In this document: positions 32,892 through 42,034 of the stretch, piece after piece
Numbering within the stretch: position 1 is the first letter of the stretch
How the letters are laid out: every line of letters begins with the position of its first letter
NCBI GenBank assembly: GCA_020847545.1
Contig: JADLBV010000081.1
Location: 1-64,000, forward strand
DNA length: 64,000 nt
Reading direction: 5' to 3'
DNA from: Phycisphaerales bacterium
Lineage (GTDB): Bacteria > Planctomycetota > Phycisphaerae > Tepidisphaerales > Tepidisphaeraceae
Notes under the pieces: generated by a model
Databases searched by the model: none
Seen by the model: only the letters and a program-made list of their open reading frames with translations
What the model was told of the DNA's origin: nothing
Translations under genes and position numbers: made by a program

Positions 32892-34754
32892 GTGGTTTCA
32901 TCCGCCGCTACCGATCCATTGCCGGCCTTATCCCCCGATCGGCCACAATCCGATTCCCACGCACTCCCCCCGCTGGACCGTTGGTTCTGGCTGGCGGTTT
33001 TGCTGATCGCGATGGTGGTGATCCCGCGATCCGCGATGATCTCTTGGTCACACAGCGGTTATTATGATGATGAGTGGCACATCCGCCATGGATTGCTGTT
33101 CGTTACAAAAAACCTTTCAGGCCTTCCAATTCATTCGGACAACCCACCATTGGGTGAGGGGATCATGGTCTTGCCGCTGGTAGCGCTCGGCTGCACACCG
33201 GATGAACCGCTGAATCCAGCAACACTGCCGCCCGATTGGACCAATTCCACCTCAACCAATCCAACATTGGCGCGCCAAGCATTGGTCTATCGTCAACATG
33301 TGATCTTCGGCCGACATCTTCAGCCGGATGTGATTTTGCTCATTATCGCCATTTGGAAATCCATCTTATGGATTCCTTGCGCAGCATTGATCTTCCTCTG
33401 GTGCCGTGCCCTTTATGGGCTTTCATCCGCATGGCTTGTAACAACAATCCTGCTTATCGAACCCACTGTCGCTGCCCATATTCCCACCGCTGCGGTGGAT
33501 ATTTTCAGCGCGGAAGCTCTTGTATTTATGAGCTTTTTCGCCTGGCGATATTTCGTTGTGCCCCGCCTGTGGAGACTGGTTTTGCTAACCGGCGCCGTCG
33601 CATCGGTCATGCTGATTAAGAATTCGGGGATCATCGCTCCGGCGATTGTATTGATAGTGGCCATTGGGCATTGGTTTATCCACCCTCTCATGCGGGACAC
33701 GCGATGGGAAGCGATTCGGCCAACTCTCCGCGCGCGGCTGAACACCATCTTGCTCTCCGGCCTGCTCGTGATTTTCTGGATATGGATTTTATTGCTTTTT
33801 GATGTTTCGCGGCCGCGTAATTTCTCATGGCCATTGTCGTACACCAATCCTCATTCCTTTTTTGCCACTTATGTTGATCCCCTTTTCAACCGGAATTGGC
33901 CGGCGGGGTTGTACATCGGTTCCGTCATTGGGGCTGTTCAACATTCCCAATCGGGGCATTGGGCTTACCTGCTGGGACACCATAAAATCGGCGGATGGTG
34001 GTATTATTTCCCAGTCGTCGCCACCTTCAAAATCCCCATTGGAATCGGCATCGTCATGCTGGCCGGCCTGGCCTCGCTTAGGCGTTACCGGCCACGCTGG
34101 GAGGAATGGTTCATCCTCGTACCAATGCTCGCATGGATGGCCATGCTCATGGCTTCAACCATCAATGTCGGATTTCGACATATGCTTCCTCCCTATCTGT
34201 TGATGTTGATGCTGGCCGGCCGTTGTCTGGCCTTCCCTGGCATTGTGTGGAAAACCGTCGCATGGCTGGGAACCGTCGCTGCCGCGGTTCATACGATCAG
34301 TTACCACCCGGATTATTTGAGCTACATCAATTTTCCCCGGAACAAGCCGTATCTGAGCATCAATGATTCAAATCTTGATTGGGGACAGTCCTTCAAGGAA
34401 ATTGCGCACTGGATTGACGAACATCCACAGGGAAATCGTCCAATTTATTTTGCCTATTATTTTACCAGTCAACCCACCAATATCTGGTACTATCTCGGCG
34501 ATCGTGTCCAGCAAATCACTCGGACCGAATCACCCCCCACTCATGGAGTATTAATCATCAGCCCGATATGGGTGGCTGGAATTTATTACGAATCCGATAA
34601 TTACGGCCAGTTGCGTGACCTTGATCCCGGCGCCGTCATCGGCCATAGCATGTTGGTCTATGATCTGGATAAACACGCACCGCCGGGGGAACCTTTTGTC
34701 TGGAAATCTCCCATCCCCCGTAAAATAATAGGCTGGAATAAATCGGAGCAGTAG
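32892..34754 (+). CDS. Multi-membrane-span GT-C-type glycosyltransferase (family 39-like), paralogue 1
   Basis: This 620-residue integral membrane protein has about ten hydrophobic segments, the first at residues 31-47. The following loop carries SGYYDDEWHIRHG, with the acidic pair (Asp59-Asp60-Glu61) expected in the catalytic periplasmic loop of GT-C enzymes. A soluble C-terminal part includes INDSNLDWGQSFKEIAHWI. GT-C proteins transfer sugars from lipid-phosphate donors to proteins, lipids or polymers; the acceptor is unknown. I chose the GTG at 32892 because no Shine-Dalgarno is present, a promoter ends 6 bases before it, and this start aligns the protein residue for residue with the neighbouring paralogue (PPLDxW at 26-31 in both). 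The longer open frame to 32337 is out of register with any family. Confidence 0.8.
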   Translation: MVSSAATDPLPALSPDRPQSDSHALPPLDRWFWLAVLLIAMVVIPRSAMISWSHSGYYDDEWHIRHGLLFVTKNLSGLPIHSDNPPLGEGIMVLPLVALGCTPDEPLNPATLPPDWTNSTSTNPTLARQALVYRQHVIFGRHLQPDVILLIIAIWKSILWIPCAALIFLWCRALYGLSSAWLVTTILLIEPTVAAHIPTAAVDIFSAEALVFMSFFAWRYFVVPRLWRLVLLTGAVASVMLIKNSGIIAPAIVLIVAIGHWFIHPLMRDTRWEAIRPTLRARLNTILLSGLLVIFWIWILLLFDVSRPRNFSWPLSYTNPHSFFATYVDPLFNRNWPAGLYIGSVIGAVQHSQSGHWAYLLGHHKIGGWWYYFPVVATFKIPIGIGIVMLAGLASLRRYRPRWEEWFILVPMLAWMAMLMASTINVGFRHMLPPYLLMLMLAGRCLAFPGIVWKTVAWLGTVAAAVHTISYHPDYLSYINFPRNKPYLSINDSNLDWGQSFKEIAHWIDEHPQGNRPIYFAYYFTSQPTNIWYYLGDRVQQITRTESPPTHGVLIISPIWVAGIYYESDNYGQLRDLDPGAVIGHSMLVYDLDKHAPPGEPFVWKSPIPRKIIGWNKSEQ

Positions 34755-34836
34755 TTGTTATAAGCCTGTACATTCCTTTGAACGGCCTTGATTGATTTGC
34801 CATCGGACCGATCAATCCTCCTCCTTGGCTGACCGG

Positions 34837-34866
34837 TTGAGACCCTGCCAAAGAGATGTGTATACT
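34837..34866 (+). promoter_or_regulatory. Promoter placing the start of transcription at the GTG codon, second copy
   Basis: TTGAGA (34837-34842), an 18-base spacer and TATACT (34861-34866) precede GTG 34873 by 6 bases, the same arrangement as at 32858-32892 although the surrounding bases differ. There is no Shine-Dalgarno before this GTG or before the in-frame ATG at 34900. Confidence 0.65.
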
Positions 34867-34872
34867 TTGAGT

Positions 34873-36783
34873 GTGCCAACCCACCCTATTTCAGAATCGA
34901 TGCCGGTCTTATCCATCAATAAGAAATTAACTGATTCATCCCACCTGCCCCCCTTGGACCATTGGCTCTGGCTGGCAACCCTTTTGATCGCGCTCGTGGT
35001 CATCCCCCGTTCGGCTATGATTTCATGGGCGCACAGCGGATATATCGATGATGATTGGCATATCCGCCGGGGCCTGCTGTTTCTCACGAAGAATCTATCC
35101 GGCCGACCCATTTCCATTGAAAATCCTCCCTTCGCCGATGGCATGATGGTTTTGCCATTGGTCGCGCTGGGCTGCACGCCGGATGAACCATTAAATCCAG
35201 CGACTTTGCCGCCCGGTTGGACAGATCACAGTTCAACCAACCCAAAGGTCGCACATGATTCGCTGGTCTACCGAACCCATGTCATCTTCGGACACAGCCT
35301 GACGCCGAATGTCATCCTGCTGATCATCGCCATTTGGAAGGCGTTCTTATGGGTTCCATGCGCTGCGCTGATCTTTCATTGGTGCCGTGCGCTATATGGC
35401 TTGGGGGCGGCATGGCTGGTGACCGTGATGCTTCTGGTGGAGCCGAATATCGCCGCGCACATTCCACCGGCCTCGGCGGATATTCTCAGTGCTGAATCCT
35501 TTATCCTGCTGGGGTTCTGCGCATGGCGGTATTTCGCATCGCCATCCCGCTGGAAATTCGCGTTGCTGACCTTCGCTACCGCGCTGGTGATGCAGATGAA
35601 AACCAGCGGCATCATCGCGCCGTTCATCGTATTGCTGTGGGCGGTTTTTGAATGGTACATCCGCCCACTTCGCCACGGCATCCCATGGTCCACGCTTCGG
35701 CCGACATTGCGGCCGCAATTCAACAAGATGCTGCTGGCGGGAATACTGGTGGTGGGATGGTGTTGGGCAATGTTGCTCTTCGACATCTCCATTCCCCGCA
35801 ACAACACCTGGTCCATTTCTTACACCAACCCCGACTCGTTTGTGGCACACTATCTCGAACCGTTGCTGGACCTGCGCTGGCCGGGCGGGCTGTATATCGC
35901 CGCGGTCGTCGGCGAGTTGCAGCACATGCGGCATGGACACTGGGGATTTATTCTCGGCCAACATCGCATCGGCGGCTGGTGGTACTATTTCCCCGTCCTC
36001 AGCACGTTCAAAGTCCCTATCGGTTTTGGACTGGTTTTTCTGGCGGCGATCTTTTCCCTGAAAAAATTGCGCCCGCGATGGACGGAACTATACCTGATAT
36101 TACCTCTGCTGGTCTGGATCCCGCCGATTTTAATGACCCGATTGAATATCGGCTTTCGACATGTTTTTGCCCCGTATCTCCTGGCGATAATCCTCAGTTC
36201 ACGCTGCATGACCCATGCGGGGAAGATCGTGGCGTGCATCCTGTGGATCGCGGTCATCACTTCGGGCGTTCATGCCTTGAGTTATCACCCCGATTACCTG
36301 AGCTATGTCAATTTCCCCCGCCACAAGCCTTATTTAAGCATCAATGACTCCAACTTCGATTGGAGCCAATCGCTGAAAGAGGTTGCTCAATGGCTTGATA
36401 AGCATCCACAGCCTGGTCGCCCGGTTTATCTTGGATATTTTTATATGGGAGATCTTCCCAAACCTAAATTGTGGTTTTATCTCGGCGATCGCGTGATACC
36501 CTTGGAACGCACAGAACCACCCCCCACCCACGGCATCCTGATCATCAGCCCGGTCTGGGAAGCCGGGTTGTATTACTGGCCCGACACCTTCGCCCAGCTT
36601 CGCGCCATGGAACCCGATGCGATCATCGGCCATTGCATGTTGGTTTATGATCTGGACAAGCACGCCCCGCCGGGCAAGCCGTTTCATTGGGATCCGCCGC
36701 CATACCGGTTCATCCCCGGCTGGCATGGACCCCAACCCCGGCCTTCGGCCCAATCGGCCGGTTCGCCCGCCACATTGCCTTGA
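34873..36783 (+). CDS. Multi-membrane-span GT-C-type glycosyltransferase (family 39-like), paralogue 2
   Basis: This 636-residue paralogue of the upstream gene is very similar along its length: LPPLDHW, VVIPRSAMISWAHSGYIDDDWHIRRG, LVALGCTPDEPLNPATLPPGW, RIGGWWYYFPV, YHPDYLSYVNFPRHKPYLSINDSNFDW. The loop acids are Asp59-Asp61 (DDD instead of DDE). The C-terminus is about 15 residues longer and Pro-rich. It arose by tandem duplication, and both copies look intact. An ATG at 34900 is an alternative start that would lose nine residues. Its end lies 20 bases from the convergent formaldehyde dehydrogenase gene. Confidence 0.8.
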   Translation: MPTHPISESMPVLSINKKLTDSSHLPPLDHWLWLATLLIALVVIPRSAMISWAHSGYIDDDWHIRRGLLFLTKNLSGRPISIENPPFADGMMVLPLVALGCTPDEPLNPATLPPGWTDHSSTNPKVAHDSLVYRTHVIFGHSLTPNVILLIIAIWKAFLWVPCAALIFHWCRALYGLGAAWLVTVMLLVEPNIAAHIPPASADILSAESFILLGFCAWRYFASPSRWKFALLTFATALVMQMKTSGIIAPFIVLLWAVFEWYIRPLRHGIPWSTLRPTLRPQFNKMLLAGILVVGWCWAMLLFDISIPRNNTWSISYTNPDSFVAHYLEPLLDLRWPGGLYIAAVVGELQHMRHGHWGFILGQHRIGGWWYYFPVLSTFKVPIGFGLVFLAAIFSLKKLRPRWTELYLILPLLVWIPPILMTRLNIGFRHVFAPYLLAIILSSRCMTHAGKIVACILWIAVITSGVHALSYHPDYLSYVNFPRHKPYLSINDSNFDWSQSLKEVAQWLDKHPQPGRPVYLGYFYMGDLPKPKLWFYLGDRVIPLERTEPPPTHGILIISPVWEAGLYYWPDTFAQLRAMEPDAIIGHCMLVYDLDKHAPPGKPFHWDPPPYRFIPGWHGPQPRPSAQSAGSPATLP

Positions 36784-36803
36784 TCCGCAGGCAATCTCGC
36801 CGC

Positions 36804-38000
36804 TTATGCCGCGATCATCCCATTGGGATCGATGACATACTTTTTAGCCGCCCCTTTATCAAAATCCTTGTACCCTTTGGGGGCCTGATCCAGCGAGATC
36901 GTCTGCACGTTCACCGCCTTGGCGATTTTGATCTTGTCGTGCAGGATGCACATCATCAACTGGCGGTTGTATTTCTTCACCGGGCATTGGCCGGTGGTCA
37001 GGCAGTGGCTCTTGGCCCACCCCAGGCCGATGCGGATGCCGAGCATCCCGATCTTGGCATTGTCATCCACCGCGCCAGGGTCGCCGGTGACATACAAACC
37101 CGGAATGCCCAGCGCCCCGCCGGCGCGGGTCACTTCCATGATCTGATTCAACACCGTGGCGGGACGTTCAACGCTCGAATTCTTGCCGGTTCCATGTGCC
37201 TCAAACCCGACACAGTCGATGCTGCAATCCACCTCCGGCACCCCCACTTCCTGTTCGATCAATTCGGCCAAAGTTGCATTTTTCGTCAGATCAATCGGCA
37301 CACACCCAAAGCTCTTGGCCTGTTTAAGCCGGTCCTTGTTCAAATCCCCCACAAGCACGGCCGCCGCCCCCAGCAGGTGGCAACTGGCCGCGCACGCCAG
37401 CCCAACCGGGCCGGCCCCCGCGACATACGCCACCATCCCCGGCCCCACGCCGGCCGTCACCGCGCCGTGATATCCCGTGGGGAAAATATCCGAAAGCAGC
37501 GTCAAATCCTTGATCTTGGCCATCGCCTGGTCTTTGTCGGGAAACTTGAGCAGATTGAAATCGGCATACGGAACCAGGACATATTCCGCCTGCCCGCCGA
37601 CCCAGCCTCCCATGTCCACATACCCATACGCCGCCCCGGCGCGGGCCGGATTGACGTTCTGGCAGATGCCGGTCTTTCCTTCGTTGCAATTGCGGCATCG
37701 CCCGCACGCGATGTTGAACGGAACCGAAACGATGTCCCCTTTTTTGATAAACATCACATCCCGCCCCGTTTCGAGCACCTCGCCGGTGATTTCATGTCCC
37801 AGCACCAGACCGGCCGGCGCGGTCGTCCGCCCGCGCACCATGTGTTGATCCGACCCGCAAATGTTGGTCGAGATGATCTTCAGGATCACACCATGCTCGA
37901 TCTTGCGCTTCAACGCCGGATCGTACAACTTGGGGAAGTCAATCGATTGCACTTCAACAACGCCGGGCTTGATGTAGGCCACACCACGATTGGATGCCAT
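36804..38000 (-). CDS. fdhA: Glutathione-independent formaldehyde dehydrogenase (FdhA-like)
   Basis: This 398-residue zinc-containing MDR dehydrogenase resembles Pseudomonas putida FdhA, which oxidises formaldehyde to formate with tightly bound NAD and no glutathione. Catalytic zinc ligands are Cys48 and His69-Glu70 (GLVLGHEITGEV); structural cysteines are 99, 102, 105 and 113. The family-specific KFPDKDQAMAKIKDLTLLSDIFPTGYHGAVTAGVGPG segment is present. AGGAG lies 5 bases before the ATG. Related enzymes dismutate aldehydes, so formaldehyde is likely but not certain. Confidence 0.88.
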   Translation of the reverse strand: MASNRGVAYIKPGVVEVQSIDFPKLYDPALKRKIEHGVILKIISTNICGSDQHMVRGRTTAPAGLVLGHEITGEVLETGRDVMFIKKGDIVSVPFNIACGRCRNCNEGKTGICQNVNPARAGAAYGYVDMGGWVGGQAEYVLVPYADFNLLKFPDKDQAMAKIKDLTLLSDIFPTGYHGAVTAGVGPGMVAYVAGAGPVGLACAASCHLLGAAAVLVGDLNKDRLKQAKSFGCVPIDLTKNATLAELIEQEVGVPEVDCSIDCVGFEAHGTGKNSSVERPATVLNQIMEVTRAGGALGIPGLYVTGDPGAVDDNAKIGMLGIRIGLGWAKSHCLTTGQCPVKKYNRQLMMCILHDKIKIAKAVNVQTISLDQAPKGYKDFDKGAAKKYVIDPNGMIAA

Positions 38001-38117
38001 GATTTCTCCTGTTGAGTTTGAACTGAAAAACGTAGCCGCAAATTAGCAATCGCATACAAAGTGTGCAAATAAAATTCCCTTTTTCGTCGGGATATTCGGA
38101 TGCTCAAATGCGATTGG

Positions 38118-39017
38118 TTACATCTTCCCCATCGCCCGAATCACGGCCTGTTTCATCAGATCGCGAAATGCTTCATAGGTGATGTCATGTCCAAACACCG
38201 TCACATTGACCGGCCGCACCCCATCACCCACATCAACTTCCAGTGAGCCATCGGCACGCCGCCGTATTGCCCGCTCATCCGGCCTGACGTTGGCATTGGG
38301 AGTGTCGACAGTGATGTCGAGAAACCGTCCAGCTTCCGCCGGAAGCACGGCGACATGCGGGTGTTCCCAGATCGCACGCATCCCATCGGTCAACTGCGCC
38401 ATGGGCCGGCCATCTGGCATTTTGAACAGAAACAGATGCACATGCCGGTCCAGTTCGATGCACTCCTGAAAATTCGCCTTGTGTGGATATCCCGCCTCGG
38501 GGCATAGATCGCCGCGCACCCGCGGGGTTTGCTTCAACCCCATGTACTGACCCACGAACATTGGATACTTGGCCATGCAACCGGACCACTGCTGCCCCGC
38601 CGCCACAAGTTTCAGTGTCGTCGGATCAAACTCCAAACCCTGCTTGCGCATCATCTTCAAAATCCCCATCGCATTGCGGCGGACATTGCGCGAACTCCAG
38701 AACTCATACGGAACCCACTGGTCATTCCAGCCTCGCTCGTGAAACATCTTGTCCAGGTCACTGGAGACCTGTATCGCCGTCTCATCCGATTCATCGCGTG
38801 GATCGTTCAAAAAGCGGTTGCCAAAGAGTTTGTCCGCGATCTCAACCAGCGGGGCCGTGTCAGGATGTCCATCAGAGATGATGCAGACCGCGCTGTGCGG
38901 ATTGGCGCTCTCCTTTTCAAGCAGTTGCCGCCACAACACCATGCACCGATCCGCCTCCGGACCCAGCACGTGCAACGGATGAACAAAAAGATACATTGTG
39001 TCGATTCGTGTACTCAT
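38118..39017 (-). CDS. Conserved-looking hypothetical protein
   Basis: This 299-residue soluble protein has no signal peptide, and I recognise no family. It opens TMYLFVHPLHVLGPEADRCMVLWRQLLEKE and contains CIISDGHPDTAPLVEIADKLFG. It has five Cys residues, several conserved-looking His/Asp clusters (ELDRHVHLFLFKMPDGRPM) and a Lys/Met-rich end. It starts 6 bases after the SGNH hydrolase stop, so the two are probably co-transcribed and may work on the same substrate. Confidence 0.6.
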   Translation of the reverse strand: MSTRIDTMYLFVHPLHVLGPEADRCMVLWRQLLEKESANPHSAVCIISDGHPDTAPLVEIADKLFGNRFLNDPRDESDETAIQVSSDLDKMFHERGWNDQWVPYEFWSSRNVRRNAMGILKMMRKQGLEFDPTTLKLVAAGQQWSGCMAKYPMFVGQYMGLKQTPRVRGDLCPEAGYPHKANFQECIELDRHVHLFLFKMPDGRPMAQLTDGMRAIWEHPHVAVLPAEAGRFLDITVDTPNANVRPDERAIRRRADGSLEVDVGDGVRPVNVTVFGHDITYEAFRDLMKQAVIRAMGKM

Positions 39018-39023
39018 GGTTGG

Positions 39024-39746
39024 TTATTTATCTTCCATCTGCATCATCTGCTGTAAAATCGGCCCCATTTTCTGTGCCCATATCTGATACCCCTTCTCGG
39101 TCAGATGTAAATAATCATACATCATCTCCTTGGAGATCATCCCATCCTCGCCGACGAAATGACGGCCGATGTCCACATACCGCACCATCGGGTCATCCGA
39201 CAGTTTGCTCAACTCGGCGTTAAACTGTTCCACCTCGTGGCGCGTCTTGCCCGGTTCGTGCTGCCGCGGCAAGGCGGCCATCAGCAGGATCATGGCCCGC
39301 GGCTGCTTTTGGTGCATGATCCGAACGATCTCCCGAACCCCCAAAATGATATCCCTGGGAGGATCGCCCGTATTGTTGGTGCCGATCATCAATACGATGA
39401 CCCTGGCCTGATACCCATCCAGCTCGCCATGATTGATCCGCCACAAGACATTCTGCGTCCGATCACCGGGAATGCCGAAATTGGCCGGGTTGTAACGGCC
39501 AAAAGTCTTGTCCCAAAGCTCAGGGTGGTGACCCCACCCCCATGTGATCGAATCTCCCATGAACATGACGCCGATTGGACCATGCTGGATGCGTTGCAGA
39601 TTATGCTCATGCCGCGGCATGTCATTGGCGACGGGGATCACCGTCACGGGCTGCGTCGTCGGTTGGGTGGCCGGCTCCCCGCCGCGCACCACCGCCACAC
39701 CGACCAACACCATCACGATGCCCAACATTTGACGAAGGCAACCCAT
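39024..39746 (-). CDS. Secreted SGNH/GDSL hydrolase (carbohydrate esterase-like)
   Basis: This 240-residue SGNH-family esterase has a signal peptide and a Thr/Gln/Pro-rich linker (residues 28-45). Block I MGDSITWGW carries the nucleophile Ser, the Gly block follows, block III is MIGTNNTGDPP, and block V DYLHLTEKG carries the Asp-His pair. It resembles platelet-activating-factor acetylhydrolase-like esterases that deacetylate polysaccharides. GGGATGG precedes ATG 39746. It lies 60 bases after the PEP-CTERM glycosidase-like gene, and a decayed copy of its 3' part lies beyond that gene (41762-42016). Confidence 0.85.
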   Translation of the reverse strand: MGCLRQMLGIVMVLVGVAVVRGGEPATQPTTQPVTVIPVANDMPRHEHNLQRIQHGPIGVMFMGDSITWGWGHHPELWDKTFGRYNPANFGIPGDRTQNVLWRINHGELDGYQARVIVLMIGTNNTGDPPRDIILGVREIVRIMHQKQPRAMILLMAALPRQHEPGKTRHEVEQFNAELSKLSDDPMVRYVDIGRHFVGEDGMISKEMMYDYLHLTEKGYQIWAQKMGPILQQMMQMEDK

Positions 39747-39806
39747 TGGCAAACCATCCCAAATGACAACCAACTACCATGCCGCGGCACGAAACCACAT
39801 CCAATA

Positions 39807-41522
39807 TCACCGGCCGCGCCGGCGTTTGAGCGTCATCAACACCATGCCGCCCAACACAAGCCCGATCGTCCCCGGCTCAGGCACCGACTGGATATCCAGT
39901 GTCGGCACCATGCCCTGCATCAACTGGCTGCCCTCCGCCGGCTGAATCACCAACACCTGTAATTCGGCCGGGTTGATGGTGAAATCAAAACTCTGCAACC
40001 CCATGCCGGTCAGATCCGTGTTGATCCATCCAATGGACAGATTGTTCGGATCGTTCGGATTCACCTGGTCGATCAGTGTGGTCGGACCGTTCAGGTTCGC
40101 CAGTCGCATGAGCGTGATCTGTCCTGGATCAATTCCCAGGTTGTTCAACGACAGATGCAGACTGATCGCCTGATCGCCGGGATCGCCAAATAGAAAGTTC
40201 ATGCCCCAGACGGTGAGCGCGCCCGTCGTGCTGTCGCGTGTGATATAAAGCCGGGCATTGGAATTGCCGGCGGGGCTTTGGTAATAGCTGACGATCGTAT
40301 CGCCGCCAAATTGGTTCAGCGCTTCCATGGCTTTGTACTGCGGAATTTCGGCGCCGTTGAAAATATAGGCCGGCCATAACCAGAAGTTGGCGGATGTCAT
40401 ACCCATGTCGGCATAGGACATGGCGGTTTCGACGATGCCCAGGGCGTTCCATTGCCGCAGACTATAGCTGTAGTTGTACGTCGAGGGGTTCCATTCGGTC
40501 GCCAGCAGCGGCATTGCATTGGCGGCAGCGGTTCCACGGGTTGACTGGACCCGTGCTTTCACCCAGTCTCGCTCAAGAAGCTGGTTGGTCCTGATGTTGC
40601 CAAGCTGCTGGCTGATGCCGGCGTGATCGGTGTCGGGAACGCCGAGAATCTGATACCCGTAAGGGTGATAGCTGATGAAATCAACACGTGCCTGGTTCCA
40701 GAATGACCCGCCAAGCAATGTCGTGAGAAAGCTGTCGGCGGCACTGGATCCCGATTGATACCCGCCTGTGATGTTCGGCCCAACCTTGATGGACGAATCC
40801 TGCGACCGCATGGCGCTCGTGATGGATTTATACCTGCTTTTGTAGGAACTGGCTGAACCATAAAAATTCACTTCATTGCCAATTTCCCAGTAATTGACCT
40901 TCGGCACCGGCGCTTCGCCCGGAGCCAGAAGCAGGTCGGAGGTATAATCCGGACCCGCCCAACTGAGCGAGTTGAGTACCCGAAGGTCTTCTGAATTGGT
41001 GATGGTGTCACCCTGACGGTAAAGCTGAACGATGCGATTGGTATATCGCACCCAGTCCTTGGCCATGTTTTTCAGCGTGGTGGTCGATGTGTCCGTATAG
41101 ACGACGTTTCCGCTGCCGTCAACATAACCCAGCCCGCGCTGGTTGATGGTGAAAACGGGCATGGAATTATGATCGCGTGCATTGCGAAGGTAGTCCAACG
41201 TCGATTCACCCCGCGCCGTTCCACCGCCAGGTAGCACCAGGGGACCGCTCGCATCCTCGCGGGTTTTCCAGTTGTAACTGTCGGCGCGCATGCCCCCGGC
41301 CGGACCGCGCATACTCGTATCATTCAGAAGCGTCAGGTTCTTGTCGTAGGCCGCACCATACCCTTCGGAATAATAGGGTGACACGGCCAGATTCTGCCCG
41401 AAGACGGCCCGGCTGAAGGGTTGATGGCTGTTCAAAACATCCACGGCGATCGTTTGCGCCGCACAAATGCCCGAGGTGGACAATATTGCGGCAAAGCACA
41501 CACTTGTCAGTTGACTTTTCAT
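39807..41522 (-). CDS. PEP-CTERM clan-A glycoside hydrolase-like protein, paralogue 1
   Basis: This 571-residue secreted protein has a signal peptide (cleavage near CAA/QT). A TIM-barrel domain has the clan GH-A acid/base pattern YWEIGNEVNF (Glu near 216) and a likely nucleophile in LLATEWNPSTY (Glu near 343), as in GH39/GH51/GH5-type enzymes. A beta-sandwich follows at about 430-540. The tail VPEPGTIGLVLGGMVLMTLKRRRGR is a PEP-CTERM signal, so the enzyme is probably surface-bound. AAAGGATG precedes the ATG. I do not assign a substrate; arabinofuranosidase-like or xylosidase-like activities are candidates. Confidence 0.82.
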   Translation of the reverse strand: MKSQLTSVCFAAILSTSGICAAQTIAVDVLNSHQPFSRAVFGQNLAVSPYYSEGYGAAYDKNLTLLNDTSMRGPAGGMRADSYNWKTREDASGPLVLPGGGTARGESTLDYLRNARDHNSMPVFTINQRGLGYVDGSGNVVYTDTSTTTLKNMAKDWVRYTNRIVQLYRQGDTITNSEDLRVLNSLSWAGPDYTSDLLLAPGEAPVPKVNYWEIGNEVNFYGSASSYKSRYKSITSAMRSQDSSIKVGPNITGGYQSGSSAADSFLTTLLGGSFWNQARVDFISYHPYGYQILGVPDTDHAGISQQLGNIRTNQLLERDWVKARVQSTRGTAAANAMPLLATEWNPSTYNYSYSLRQWNALGIVETAMSYADMGMTSANFWLWPAYIFNGAEIPQYKAMEALNQFGGDTIVSYYQSPAGNSNARLYITRDSTTGALTVWGMNFLFGDPGDQAISLHLSLNNLGIDPGQITLMRLANLNGPTTLIDQVNPNDPNNLSIGWINTDLTGMGLQSFDFTINPAELQVLVIQPAEGSQLMQGMVPTLDIQSVPEPGTIGLVLGGMVLMTLKRRRGR

Positions 41523-41761
41523 ATTCGCATCCTTTCAAGAAATGTCATGTCAATTGGAACATTGATTTGGTCTTTTCGCGGACACCTCACGAGAATCATC
41601 CCGGCGGCGCGCGGCATCGCGTTGGCCGTCCAAGAATTTGCAACCGGTGTTGCTTGAATATTCGCATTCCGTCTCCAATAGCATTCACTAAAACACCCCG
41701 CGGAGCTTGAACCCCGGAAGGTGATACGGATAAACGAAACGACAGATTGTTGAACTTGGAT
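41523..41761. other. Intergenic region between duplicated units
   Basis: This is the region upstream of the first clan-A glycosidase-like gene. It contains that gene's ribosome site (GGATG) and a near repeat of ATATTCGCAT (41522-41531 and 41659-41668). I see no gene. Together with the neighbouring SGNH remnant it accounts for the 512-base gap between the two glycosidase genes. Confidence 0.4.
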
Positions 41762-42016
41762 CAGATAACCCTTTTCCCAGTCAGGTGCGGAAAATCGTGC
41801 CTCACATCCTTGGAGGTCACCCCATCTTCTCTGATGAAATGACAGACAATATCCACAAATCACACCATCGGTTCATCCGGCAGTGGATTCCATTCGGCGT
41901 TGTACTACTCAACCCCGCCGCGCAGCTAGCCCGGTTCATGCTGACACGGCAAAGCGACCATCCGTAAAATCATCGCCCGCGGTTGCTTGTCGTGGATGAT
42001 CTGGACGATCTTCCAC
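41762..42016 (-). pseudogene. Remnant of an SGNH hydrolase gene (3' part)
   Basis: This stretch aligns base by base with 39090-39330, the 3' half of the intact SGNH gene. Shared blocks include CTTGGAG.TCA.CCCATC, GAAATGAC.G.C.AT.TCCAC, TTCATCCGGCAG-like and CCCGCGG.TGCTT. The reading frame is broken by small indels, and the 5' half, with the catalytic Ser block, is missing. It occupies the same place relative to paralogue 2 that the intact gene occupies relative to paralogue 1, so an esterase-glycosidase pair was duplicated and one esterase decayed. Confidence 0.8.
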
Positions 42017-42034
42017 ACACACCCGCATCCACCA

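Noticed and set aside
36687-38015. A 442-codon open frame on the plus strand
   Set aside because: It is a mirror of the formaldehyde dehydrogenase gene. The real gene shows all zinc ligands and a ribosome site, while the mirror is His/Arg-rich with no motif.
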